A program made the translations under genes and the position numbers. The notes below the pieces were generated by a model that was given only the letters and a program-made list of their open reading frames with translations, did not search any database and was not told where the DNA came from. A DNA stretch of 64,000 nt from NCBI GenBank assembly GCA_965248915.1, contig OZ252216.1:3410001-3474000 (forward strand), written 5' to 3'. Position 1 is the first letter of the stretch; every line of letters begins with the position of its first letter. This DNA comes from CBDFLA01 sp965248915 (GTDB lineage Bacteria > Pseudomonadota > Alphaproteobacteria > M2410). This document shows positions 45,016 to 52,921 of the stretch, in pieces.

Positions 45016-46632
45016 TCAGGCCGATTCGGCTTTCTCAGGCTCTTCCTCTTCGACCGTTCCACCAATCGCAAAATCGGTTACGGTTGAGTAGTCGGTCTTG
45101 CCGGTGCCGAGAACGGGAATTTCATCGACGATGACAATGTCACGAGGCACGGCTAGTTTCGACGTGCCCACCGATTGCATCCATGTGAGCATCCGGCTGC
45201 GATCGGCCTTCGGGCAATCGGTCACCAGAATGATCTGCTCGCCTTTTCGCGTGTCGGGAAGTGTGACCGCGGCGTGCGAGAACTCGGGCCACAAGGCAGC
45301 AGCGCAGTTTTCGATCACGGTCAATGAGACCATTTCACCACCGATCTTGGCGAAACGTTTCAACCGTCCGCGAATGGCAATGCACCCGTCCTCATCAATG
45401 GAGACCACATCACCGGTATCATGCCAGCCGTCTTCCGGTGCTTGGATGACACCTGGTTGATCGGCCGAGAGGTAACCCGCCATAATATTAGGGCCGCGCA
45501 CAAAAAGCCGTCCACCGTCTTCAAGACCCTCAACAGGTTCGAGCTTGTGCTCAATAGCTGGCAACATCCGCCCAACAGTTCCGGCCCGAATGTCATCAGG
45601 TTGGTTCGCAGCCAATACTGGTGATGCTTCTGTGACGCCGTAACCTTCGAGCACCTGGCATCCAAAGCGCTTCTCCATGATGGAACGGGTTTCGTCGCGG
45701 ACTTTCTCTGCGCCACAAACCGCAACCCTCAAAGTGCAGAGGCCCTCATCATTACTGGAACGAGCATACTGTTGCAGGAACGTATCGGTCGCAAAAATGA
45801 TGGTGGCACCGGTCTCCGAAATACGTTGCACGATTGTCTTGGTCTGCAGCGGTGAGGGATGCAGAACGATCGACCGTCCAGTCAAGATGGGCCACAGCGC
45901 GCCCGCCGTGAGCCCATAACAATGGAAGGTCGGCAGGGGATTGAAAATAATGTCATTGGGCTCAAGCGTCACATGCGCATTGATCTGTTCCACATTGGCA
46001 AGAATATTTTGGTGAGTGAGAACCACCCCTTTCGGCAGTCCTTCCGTTCCTGACGTGAATAAAACAACCCCGGGGTCGGTTGACTTGGTGTAGAGACGTG
46101 AAACCCACGACACAAAGGGTCCAAGAACGGCCGCCACCTTGTCTTTGGTTCCTACCATCTCGCGCAGATCCTCGAAATAGATGAGTTCGAAATCCTTTTG
46201 GAGCTCTTCTTCAAGCTGTCCAAGTTGCGCCAGTTCAATAAATTGATTGGCAGTAATGATCTTGGTGACTTCGGCTGCTTCACAGGCCGACTTAATGTTC
46301 AGTGGACCCGCTGTGAAGTTGAGCATGGCGGGCACGCGCCCAAAGGCTTGCAGCGCGAAGAAGGCAATGACAGCGCCAGCGCCAGTTGGAAGAAGCACCC
46401 CGACCTTTTCGCCGCGTTTTGTATCGCGTGCGATAACGCTTCCCACCGCAAAGGCTGCCTGTAGGATTTCGTTGTAGGTCATGCGCCGACCATCAGCGTC
46501 GATCAATGCCTCGTGCTTGCCCCCATGACGAAAGCGCGCGCGCAAAAGCGCGGTGAGGAGCGTGCGTTTCGAGCGCCGCTGAATGCGTTTAACCGGGTTT
46601 GCCAAGGATGCCTCCCATTTGTCGGTCGCCAA
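45016..46632 (-). CDS. Aas-like acyl-(ACP/CoA) ligase, AMP-binding
   Basis: 538 residues with the AMP-binding enzyme core: P-loop LFTSGTEGLPKGVVLTH, A5-like GYGVTEASPVL and WHDTGDVVSIDEDGCIAIRGRLKR. The N-terminal part (GRVPAMLNFTAG..N.KSACEAA) resembles the ligase half of Aas, which joins fatty acids to ACP for lysophospholipid reacylation. The MFS and PlsC parts found in fused Aas proteins are missing. It activates a fatty acid with ATP; the acceptor is uncertain. Confidence 0.87.
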   Translation of the reverse strand: MATDKWEASLANPVKRIQRRSKRTLLTALLRARFRHGGKHEALIDADGRRMTYNEILQAAFAVGSVIARDTKRGEKVGVLLPTGAGAVIAFFALQAFGRVPAMLNFTAGPLNIKSACEAAEVTKIITANQFIELAQLGQLEEELQKDFELIYFEDLREMVGTKDKVAAVLGPFVSWVSRLYTKSTDPGVVLFTSGTEGLPKGVVLTHQNILANVEQINAHVTLEPNDIIFNPLPTFHCYGLTAGALWPILTGRSIVLHPSPLQTKTIVQRISETGATIIFATDTFLQQYARSSNDEGLCTLRVAVCGAEKVRDETRSIMEKRFGCQVLEGYGVTEASPVLAANQPDDIRAGTVGRMLPAIEHKLEPVEGLEDGGRLFVRGPNIMAGYLSADQPGVIQAPEDGWHDTGDVVSIDEDGCIAIRGRLKRFAKIGGEMVSLTVIENCAAALWPEFSHAAVTLPDTRKGEQIILVTDCPKADRSRMLTWMQSVGTSKLAVPRDIVIVDEIPVLGTGKTDYSTVTDFAIGGTVEEEEPEKAESA

Positions 46633-46890
46633 GCGTTCAATCGGTCAATAACCTCAAGGGCCAAGAATCGCGAATTTGGAACGCTGGAGTGTTGATCAAC
46701 GCCAATTGGCGCGTTAGTGCTGTCACAAGGTTAATCGTAATCCGACATCAAGTGCCAGACAAGATGGATATGGGGTCGATGAGGGGAGCGCGAAAGCCAA
46801 AAAGAGCCACTCCAACGTATTGATTTGAGCCTGTGCGGCAATGCGCCCCTTGACTTGACGCCATTGCTAAGGGAAAACGGTCTCAACTTA

Positions 46891-46907
46891 TTGCGAATGG
46901 TTCGCAA
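46891..46907. promoter_or_regulatory. Fur-box-like palindrome at the iron-uptake promoter
   Basis: TTGCGAATGGTTCGCAA is a perfect 7-base inverted repeat around TGG, followed by a TATAAC (-10-like) at 46909-46914 and the cupredoxin start 45 bases later. The GCGAAT..TTCGC half-sites match known Fur-type operators. Repression by iron-bound Fur is inferred. Confidence 0.65.
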
Positions 46908-46951
46908 CTATAACCGAGGAAATCCGCAGAAATAGGGGAGTTGGAGGTCAT

Positions 46952-47290
46952 ATGCGCCGGATTTTGACATCGTTTTTCGCTCTTTTGGCGGTTTTGTGCG
47001 CATCGACGCTGCCAGCGGTTGCTGCTTTGCCGGTGTTTGAGATTTCGATCAAAGACCACAGGTTTGAGCCTGAAGAGCTCGTGGTGCCCGCCGGACAAAA
47101 GTTCAAACTCCTGGTCCACAACCTTGATCCGACGCCAGAAGAATTTGAAAGCCACGACTTCAACCGGGAGAAGGTCATCGGCGGCGGCAAAACCGGCATC
47201 ATCTTTATCGGCCCTCTGAAGCCAGGCACCTATGAGTATTTCGGCGAGTTCAACATGGACACCGCTCTGGGTCGCATCATCGCCGAGTGA
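46952..47290 (+). CDS. Exported cupredoxin-domain protein of an iron uptake system
   Basis: 112 residues with a signal peptide (LTSFFALLAVLCASTLPAVA), then a cupredoxin-1 fold (FEISIKDHRFEPEELVVPAGQKFKL, GTYEYFGEFN). The classic copper ligands Cys and Met are not all present; His and acidic residues (DPTPEEFESHD) could serve instead, as in EfeO/P19-like proteins that bind ferrous iron and copper. It precedes the FTR1 permease by 49 bases, so it is probably the periplasmic iron-handling partner. Confidence 0.87.
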   Translation: MRRILTSFFALLAVLCASTLPAVAALPVFEISIKDHRFEPEELVVPAGQKFKLLVHNLDPTPEEFESHDFNREKVIGGGKTGIIFIGPLKPGTYEYFGEFNMDTALGRIIAE

Positions 47291-47339
47291 TTGTTTGAAA
47301 TCTTAAGACAGAAGTCGAACTCCAAAAAAGTGAGTGGTC

Positions 47340-48161
47340 ATGTCTGCTGCCATCATCGTCGTCTTTCGCGAAGTCTTAGAGGCTGCCCTCATCATCGGTA
47401 TCGTTTTGGCCGCAAGCCAAGGCGTGAAGGGTCGAGGCCTCTGGGTTTCTCTTGGAGTTGCCGCCGGAATCATCGGTGCACTGATCACCGCTGTTTTTGC
47501 GGACGCATTGAGCATGGCCATGGAAGGTGTCGGGCAAGAGATATTCAATGCGACGGTTTTGTTCGCGGCGGTCCTCATGCTGGGTTGGCACAATATTTGG
47601 ATGGCATCGCACGCCAAGGAACTCACCGCGCATATGAACAAGTCTGGCGCTGCCGTCGCCTCCGGTGAGCTGCCACTTTACTCTTTGGCGATTGTCGTCG
47701 GTCTCGCGGTCCTGCGCGAAGGCGCTGAGATTGTCTTGTTTCTCTATGGCATCGCCGCTGGAACCGGCGAATGGAGCTCGGTGTTGTCAGGCCTCTTTGT
47801 CGGTCTTGGCCTTGGGGCTGTCGTCGGTCTTGCGATGTTCGCAGGGCTCTTGCGCATTCCCACCCGCCATCTCTTCCGGGTCACCTCGTGGATGATCCTC
47901 CTCTTGGCGGCCTCCCTTGCAAGCCAAGCCGCCAATTTCTTGGTTCAAGCCAACGTGCTCCCAGCCCTGGGTTACTCTATTTGGAACACGTCGTGGCTTT
48001 TAGGCGACGATACATTCCTCGGAGAAGTCTTACATGTGCTGGTGGGTTACACGTCCAGGCCATCGGGCATGCAGCTCTTGGTTTGGGTTTTAGTTTTGGT
48101 CACTATTGGCGGTTTGATGCGCTGGGTCCAGGCAAAGAGCAGTCCGCCGAAAACATCTTGA
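47340..48161 (+). CDS. FTR1-family iron permease
   Basis: 273 residues from the ATG at 47340, with about seven membrane helices. The two iron-channel REXXE motifs are FREVLEAAL (about residue 10) and LREGAEIVL (about residue 124). It imports iron, probably oxidised on passage, with the cupredoxin protein as partner. The Fur-like operator upstream of the pair supports iron-dependent control. Confidence 0.92.
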   Translation: MSAAIIVVFREVLEAALIIGIVLAASQGVKGRGLWVSLGVAAGIIGALITAVFADALSMAMEGVGQEIFNATVLFAAVLMLGWHNIWMASHAKELTAHMNKSGAAVASGELPLYSLAIVVGLAVLREGAEIVLFLYGIAAGTGEWSSVLSGLFVGLGLGAVVGLAMFAGLLRIPTRHLFRVTSWMILLLAASLASQAANFLVQANVLPALGYSIWNTSWLLGDDTFLGEVLHVLVGYTSRPSGMQLLVWVLVLVTIGGLMRWVQAKSSPPKTS

Positions 48162-48187
48162 AAAGAGTGCCTTCACAATCGCAAAAA

Positions 48188-48272
48188 TAGTGTCATTGCA
48201 GGACTTGATCCGGCAATCCAGGGCTGCAGACTCAGATCTGGATCCCCGGATTGAATCCGGGGACGACGCTTA
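48188..48272. repeat. Dispersed alphaproteobacterial palindromic repeat
   Basis: Contains GTCATTGCAGGACTTGATCC and the hairpin CCCCGGATTGAATCCGGGG (48244-48262) followed by ACGACGCT. This sequence type is common between convergent genes in Alphaproteobacteria and may help to end transcripts. It lies between FTR1 (+) and the SDR (-). Confidence 0.7.
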
Positions 48273-48276
48273 GACC

Positions 48277-49251
48277 CTACCCCCACTCAAAACTCTCATT
48301 GAGCATCTCTTCCGTGACAGCCCAGAGCTGTGCCGCCGCATCCGGATCTTGCGCGTGAGGCCAGACCCCGGCGAACGGCACATCCTCTTGTCTAGGGGGC
48401 GCCAAATGGCAGTCCTCGCAATAAACCCCGCCTCGGGCCTCGAGCTCTGGCGCAAGTGCCGCCCAAACCGCCGTTGAAGCACCGCCCGCAGGTGTCTTGA
48501 AACCTTCGACCGGGTTGCCGTCGTCATCGACCCAACCCATGCCCTTAATTTCTTCCGCACTCATGTCCCGCTGCAAATTGGTCATGATGCCGCCGGGATG
48601 AACCGAATAGGCATGGACCCCGTGTGGGCTCAGCCGCTTGTCGAACTCCACCGCAAAGAGGGCGTTCGCTGTCTTCGCCTGACCATAAGCCAACCACTTG
48701 TCGTACTCGCGGGTCTCAAAGTGAATGTCGTCAAACACCACCGACGAAATACAGTGTCCGATGGAGGAAAGCGCCACCACCCGCGAAGGTGCCCCTTTGA
48801 TCAGAGCGGGCGCCAGCAAACAAGTGAACAAGAAATGACCCAGATGATTGGTCGCAAATTGCGATTCAAAGCCGCGGTCCGATCGTTTGAGTGGGCACGC
48901 CATGATGCCCGCATTGTTGATCAAGATATTGAGCGTGTCATGTTTGCCCAAGAACCCTTCCGCACAAGCCCGCACACTTTCAAGGTCGAACAGGTCGAGT
49001 TGGAGGACTTCAATGTTGCCATTGCCGGTCGACATCATGATCTCCCCGGCAACCTCCCGCCCGCGCTCCACATTGCGCACCGGCATCACGATGTTTGCGC
49101 CCGCTTTGGCGAGCGCCCGCGCTGTCTCGACCCCGAGGCCCGACGCCGCTCCGGTCACCATCGCGGTTTTGCCGGTGAGATCGGCGTTCAAGCCCTCTAT
49201 TATCTCGAGGGCCTCTGTTCCGTGTCCGAATTCTGCCCGAACTTCTGACAT
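48277..49251 (-). CDS. Short-chain dehydrogenase/reductase
   Basis: 324 residues. Cofactor site TGAASGLGVETARALA (about residue 37), NNAG (about residue 111), catalytic serine in ALSSIGH and YGQAKTANALFAVEF (catalytic YxxxK). It resembles WW-domain oxidoreductase/retinol dehydrogenase-like SDRs that reduce or oxidise lipid-type substrates. A GGGAGG motif precedes the ATG. Single gene. Confidence 0.9.
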   Translation of the reverse strand: MSEVRAEFGHGTEALEIIEGLNADLTGKTAMVTGAASGLGVETARALAKAGANIVMPVRNVERGREVAGEIMMSTGNGNIEVLQLDLFDLESVRACAEGFLGKHDTLNILINNAGIMACPLKRSDRGFESQFATNHLGHFLFTCLLAPALIKGAPSRVVALSSIGHCISSVVFDDIHFETREYDKWLAYGQAKTANALFAVEFDKRLSPHGVHAYSVHPGGIMTNLQRDMSAEEIKGMGWVDDDGNPVEGFKTPAGGASTAVWAALAPELEARGGVYCEDCHLAPPRQEDVPFAGVWPHAQDPDAAAQLWAVTEEMLNESFEWG

Positions 49252-49315
49252 GTCCCGTCCTCCCTTTGTTTGAAGTCAACTTAGCGCAAATGAGTGACGG
49301 GGGAAGGTCGAACGC

Positions 49316-49370
49316 TCACCTCTCCCTGGGGAGAGGTCGAAACGCGATGCGTTTCGGGTGAGGGGTCGGG
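49316..49370. repeat. Dispersed palindromic repeat, copy 1
   Basis: CTCTCCCTGGGGAGAG followed by CGAAACGCGATGCGTTTCGGG and TGAGGGGTC, two adjacent hairpins. A near-identical copy in inverse orientation lies at 52834-52915. Found between two minus-strand SDR genes. Confidence 0.75.
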
Positions 49371-49372
49371 GG

Positions 49373-50191
49373 TCACTTCCCCCTCTGAGCCTTCCGCACC
49401 ATTCCATCAATCACCCTAAGACTCAGCCGCGGGAAAATTCGCCGCAGCGCATAAAACATGTGGCTCTCAAAATTGGCCAGCGTCACGAAGTGCGAGGTCT
49501 GAAGTCCTTTGAGCAGCGCCGTCGCCGCATCGTCAGCGCTCATCAGCCCACCCCCTTCTGACATGGCGCGGGTCTCGTGCGGCTTGGTCGCGTTCTCTGC
49601 TTCAAAGCCAGGCGTATCTGTATCCGGCGGGCAGAACACCTGCACTTTGATGCCTAACGGTTTAAGCTCACAGCGCAAACTCTCAGAAAAGCCGATCAGC
49701 CCGGCCTTAGAAAACGAATAATCCGTATACCCATAGACCCCAATGAGCCCGGCAAGCGAGGAGATGTTGACAATAGCCCCAGACCCGCGCGCCACCATGT
49801 CAGGTGCCAGCAAATGCGCCGCATTCCACGCCGTCAACACATTAGCTTCATAGGTCTCGGAGATCTGAGCTTTGTCCATCTCAAGGAAGCGATGCGGCAC
49901 TGCCCGCCCCGCGGCGTTGATCAGGAGATCCGGCACGCCGATCTCGGCGATGGCTTGGGAAAAGGACTGTTTGACAGCAGTGTAGTCGGTTGCATCAAGG
50001 GGAAGCCCAAGAATTTTTGAGGTCTGCCCCGCGTCCCGCGCCACTGTTTCAATCTCGGCGACAGCTTCCGCCACAACATCCCCCCGCCGCGCAAAAATCG
50101 CAAGATCTGACCCCCGCGCCGCCAACAGCTTGGCACACGCGAGCCCAATGCCGGACGATCCCCCGACGATGAATGTGGACTCGATCTTCAA
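49373..50191 (-). CDS. Short-chain dehydrogenase (KDSR-like)
   Basis: 272 residues. Cofactor site VGGSSGIGLACAKLL, NAAGRA, catalytic serine in NISSLAG and YGYTDYSFSKAG (YxxxK variant YSFSK). The length and the PDTDTPGF region resemble 3-ketodihydrosphingosine reductases; a general lipid-ketone reductase role is safer. It lies 8 bases from the end of the upstream membrane-protein gene, so it may be co-transcribed with it. Confidence 0.88.
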   Translation of the reverse strand: MKIESTFIVGGSSGIGLACAKLLAARGSDLAIFARRGDVVAEAVAEIETVARDAGQTSKILGLPLDATDYTAVKQSFSQAIAEIGVPDLLINAAGRAVPHRFLEMDKAQISETYEANVLTAWNAAHLLAPDMVARGSGAIVNISSLAGLIGVYGYTDYSFSKAGLIGFSESLRCELKPLGIKVQVFCPPDTDTPGFEAENATKPHETRAMSEGGGLMSADDAATALLKGLQTSHFVTLANFESHMFYALRRIFPRLSLRVIDGMVRKAQRGK

Positions 50192-50199
50192 GGTGGTCC

Positions 50200-50823
50200 C
50201 TATTCGTCTTCAACTAAGAAAGACTCCAGATACTCATCATCACTATCATACCAATATCGATCCCTGTAGTAAGTGGGATCGCCGGGAGGGCAGGATCCAT
50301 AGGGACCTTCCGGGAGACCCCAATAGGGAGGGGCCCAGCGGATGAAACTTTGAGAAATGGTCGTCGTCACACGATAGACCTGGTGCGGTACGCCTTGGGG
50401 AATCATTGCGCCGTAAAATCCGACGTAAGTGAAGATTAGCAATGTGAAGAGTCCTAGAAATGACAGGTATCCTACTATCGTTTGCAAACGACGGCGTGAA
50501 GAAAAGCGAATGTAAGATCGCAAATCGATCGCTGTTAAGAACAACAGGCAAATGGCGGTTACGGTCGCAATCTGAAAGTAGGAGGTCCAGTGGCTCGATC
50601 CGGTCAGAAACAAATTCCACACGGGTTCGCAGGAACCAGCGTGCGTTACAATGAAGAACATACTTGTCAGGCGAAGATTGATCATCGCGGCCGACGAAAT
50701 GACGGCAATGTAAAACAAGCCCAAGATCGGCGCGCTACGGCGGGAAGAGAGCCGCGACGGCGCGAACCGTTGGTCTGTCCGCCTCTTGGAAAGTCTTTGT
50801 CGCCTTTGCCCCCATACACCCAT
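50200..50823 (-). CDS. Hypothetical four-helix membrane protein
   Basis: 207 residues from the ATG at 50823. It has a basic N-terminus, membrane segments (ILGLFYIAVISSAAMINL, FQIATVTAICLLFLTAI, TIVGYLSFLGLFTLLIFTYVGF and a weaker segment near the SCEPVWN loop), and a C-terminus rich in Pro, Tyr and Asp. No family is recognised. A promoter with TTGAAT, a 17-base spacer and TATATA (about 50832-50859, minus strand) would place the mRNA start next to the ATG, suggesting a nearly leaderless transcript. Confidence 0.65.
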   Translation of the reverse strand: MGVWGQRRQRLSKRRTDQRFAPSRLSSRRSAPILGLFYIAVISSAAMINLRLTSMFFIVTHAGSCEPVWNLFLTGSSHWTSYFQIATVTAICLLFLTAIDLRSYIRFSSRRRLQTIVGYLSFLGLFTLLIFTYVGFYGAMIPQGVPHQVYRVTTTISQSFIRWAPPYWGLPEGPYGSCPPGDPTYYRDRYWYDSDDEYLESFLVEDE

Positions 50824-50867
50824 GGTTAATATATAGTTGTATAGAAGTGTAAATTCAATGGACCCCA

Positions 50868-51102
50868 ACCCGGTCCGGACTGGGGGGACAGTCCGAACCG
50901 GTGGAGTGTTGCGCGGGGCCCCTGCCGCCAATTCTGGGAGGAATGGGGGGACGGCAGCAGGGTTGCGGGTTCAGGGGGGCTCTTCGCAAAACGTACCTTG
51001 TAGGCCAAGGTACGCCGCCCCGCGCGCTTTAGAGGTCGCCGATATCAGAAAGCAGACCTCTGGGTTGGCTCACGGAGTCGAAACGCCGTGAGCCCTCTGG
51101 GT
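50868..51102. ncRNA. Candidate structured RNA or inverted-repeat element
   Basis: Five or more nested stems in 235 bases. CCGGTCCGGACT with AGTCCGAACCGG (50870/50890). An outer GCGCGGGGC with GCCCCGCGC (50911/51017) encloses CTGCCG/CGGCAG (50922/50952) and GTACCTTG/CAAGGTAC (50993/51006). AGAGGTC/GACCTCT (51031/51055) and GGCTCACGG/CCGTGAGCC (51067/51086) follow. There is no open reading frame of interest. It sits between two minus-strand membrane genes. It matches no RNA family I can name; tRNA, SRP RNA, RNase P and tmRNA were considered and not supported. The strand is unknown. Confidence 0.4.
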
Positions 51103-51106
51103 AAAT

Positions 51107-51292
51107 TTAACTGCCAGCGCTCATATTGATCGCGACAGCCGCCAGCCACAAAATGGTCGGCGAAATGGTGATGGCCAAAATGGCGGCCAGGATCGTTGCG
51201 AAGAACGACCCTTCCGAGCGTTCTTTTTGGAGCCATTTGTCGACTTGGTTCCAAATTGCCATCTGACCTTCCGGGTCGAAGTGGGGGTACAT
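51107..51292 (-). CDS. Small single-helix membrane protein
   Basis: 61 residues with AGGAGA 7 bases before the ATG. An N-terminal soluble part (FDPEGQMAIWNQVDKWLQKE) is followed by one membrane helix (FATILAAILAITISPTILWLAAVAI). No family is recognised. It is followed by the structured segment, whose nearest hairpin (51067-51094) could end its transcript. Confidence 0.6.
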   Translation of the reverse strand: MYPHFDPEGQMAIWNQVDKWLQKERSEGSFFATILAAILAITISPTILWLAAVAINMSAGS

Positions 51293-51474
51293 GACCGTGT
51301 CTCCTACTATTCAGGGTTCAAAATTCAAATTCGTGCTGACGGTCTGAAGATCGAGCGGGTTCGTTCACGCCCTCGAGTTTTCGAAAACATGCGGACAGGC
51401 TTTAGGAAGGCGCGCGAACGCCCCTAGCCATGCAACGACCTAAATCGTCAGGTCACAGATAAAGTGTCCAGAAT

Positions 51475-51502
51475 CAAAAAAGCCTCCTGTGCTGAGGAGG
51501 CG
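51475..51502 (-). terminator. Rho-independent terminator
   Basis: On the minus strand GCCTCCT-CAGCAC-AGGAGGC is followed by a run of seven T. It lies about 70 bases after the small gene at 51574-51717. Confidence 0.9.
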
Positions 51503-51573
51503 TCAAACGGGGGGTTCCGTATCAGCCTCGCGTACTTTTCAAAAGCGCCAGGCTGGTCCGATATGTCGGGTGG

Positions 51574-51717
51574 TCAGCCTAGGCAGTGGGTCCAATTGCC
51601 AGTAAAGTAAAGGAATTGAGCGCAACTCACGTTCTGGCGCACATCAGCCTCGCGCACACGTTCCGCAGCGATTGCGGCGCGCTTGTTTGCTGAATTTTGT
51701 GACGCGGTGAACATCAT
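51574..51717 (-). CDS. Small protein with a dedicated terminator (47 aa)
   Basis: From the ATG at 51717, with AAAGGAAAGG about 12 bases upstream, the frame encodes a basic, alanine-rich helix (KRAAIAAERVREADVRQN) and a C-terminal SCAQFLYFTGNWTHCLG with two cysteines. A longer frame from 51822 is possible. The downstream terminator supports real expression of a short transcript, coding or regulatory. No family is recognised. Confidence 0.5.
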   Translation of the reverse strand: MMFTASQNSANKRAAIAAERVREADVRQNVSCAQFLYFTGNWTHCLG

Positions 51718-51942
51718 GTTGTGCTTTGCCTTTCCTTTAAGGGGTGACTGGGAGGCGGTGTATACGCCTGTTCGTGGTTTGTTGCAACCCTTCCCTAAGA
51801 GTTTTTGCAAAAATTTGAACACGCGTGTGCGTCATTGTTTTTCGATCACACTTGTTCGGACAAAGTTGGCAAGCGCATGCGCGCACATTATGATGTAAGC
51901 GACGAAACCCTTAAGACAGTCAACAGAAGTTAACAAACCATC

Positions 51943-52773
51943 ATGACTTCCCTCACGCCTAAACACTTCATCGATTTGCAAGCGACCCACAATCCAAACC
52001 GATGGGTCCTGCCGATCACCTCCAACTTATGTGTGGGGCCGGAGGGAAAAGAGTTCATGTTTGGCGGCGTCGGCTTGGCGTCTGCCGTCATGGCCATGGA
52101 AAAAACCTGCGAGCGGCCCGTCGTTTGGGCCACCGCGCAGTACCTTTCCTATGCCAGACTGCCCGCGGTGGTCGATCTCGATGTCATCGTGCCGGTGCAT
52201 GGCAACTACAACAGCCAGGCCCGGGTCATTTCCCACGTGGGCGACACCGAAGTTCTCACCGTCAATGCCGCGCTCGGCAAACGGCCTCATGAGGTCTCCG
52301 CCTTCTGGGCTGAAATGCCGAAAAATCTGCCCCCGCCGGAAGAATGCACCCCCCGTCCTCGCCACTCCCGCCATAAGAACGGTGGCCTGCACGATCAAAT
52401 GGACGTGCGGGTGGTCAAAGGCCGCTATGGGATAGGCAGGCCAGACGGCGAATATTCAGAAGACGGCCACGTCCTGCTCTGGGCCCAGTTTCGCCATGGG
52501 GTGCCTATCGATTCAGCGGCCCTTTGTGTGATTGCGGATTTCGTGCCCTCAGCCGTGTCCAACGCCATTGGCCGCGAAGCTGGCGGCAACAGTCTCGACA
52601 ACACTATTCGTTTCCGCCGCATTGTGGCGACCGACTGGGTGCTCTGCGACATTCAAATCCACGGCATCCACGGCGGCTTCGTCCACGGTCGCATGCATCT
52701 CTTCTCTCAAGATGGTGAACTCATGGCCTCGGCTTCTCAATCATTCATCTTGAGATACCACGACAACAAGTAG
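51943..52773 (+). CDS. Acyl-CoA thioesterase (TesB/hotdog-like)
   Basis: 276 residues of double-hotdog type: FGGVGLASAVMAMEKTCERP, VVWATAQYLSYARLP, the second half DNTIRFRRIVATDWVLCDIQIH and GGFVHGRMHLFSQDGELMASASQS. These match acyl-CoA thioesterase II-like domains that hydrolyse acyl-CoA to the free acid. It faces the carboxylase gene across a dispersed repeat. Confidence 0.85.
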   Translation: MTSLTPKHFIDLQATHNPNRWVLPITSNLCVGPEGKEFMFGGVGLASAVMAMEKTCERPVVWATAQYLSYARLPAVVDLDVIVPVHGNYNSQARVISHVGDTEVLTVNAALGKRPHEVSAFWAEMPKNLPPPEECTPRPRHSRHKNGGLHDQMDVRVVKGRYGIGRPDGEYSEDGHVLLWAQFRHGVPIDSAALCVIADFVPSAVSNAIGREAGGNSLDNTIRFRRIVATDWVLCDIQIHGIHGGFVHGRMHLFSQDGELMASASQSFILRYHDNK

Positions 52774-52833
52774 CTCGTGATTGCAGCAAAAGTGGTGGCC
52801 GGTTTTGCGTCCGCAATCACGACCAGGAAAATT

Positions 52834-52915
52834 GACCCCTCACCCGAAACGCTAACGTTTCGACCTCTCCCAAGGGAGAGGTGACGTGCCTTCTCCTTGG
52901 GGAGGATGAGGGGTC
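52834..52915. repeat. Dispersed palindromic repeat, copy 2
   Basis: GACCCCTCACCCGAAACGCT..CGTTTCGACCTCTCCCAAGGGAGAGG, the inverse-complement type of 49316-49370, extended by a further CTCCTTGGGGAGG hairpin. It lies between convergent genes. Confidence 0.75.
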
Positions 52916-52921
52916 TTCACA

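Noticed and set aside
51067..51094. tRNA T-arm or tmRNA acceptor end (TTCGACTCC on the minus strand)
   Set aside because: The loop is 10 bases, no acceptor or anticodon stem can be drawn, and no tmRNA tag peptide is visible nearby.
50868..51102. RNase P RNA or SRP RNA
   Set aside because: The invariant GAGGAAAGTCC-type and GGAAGGAAGCAG-type cores are absent, although GTCCGGAC occurs.
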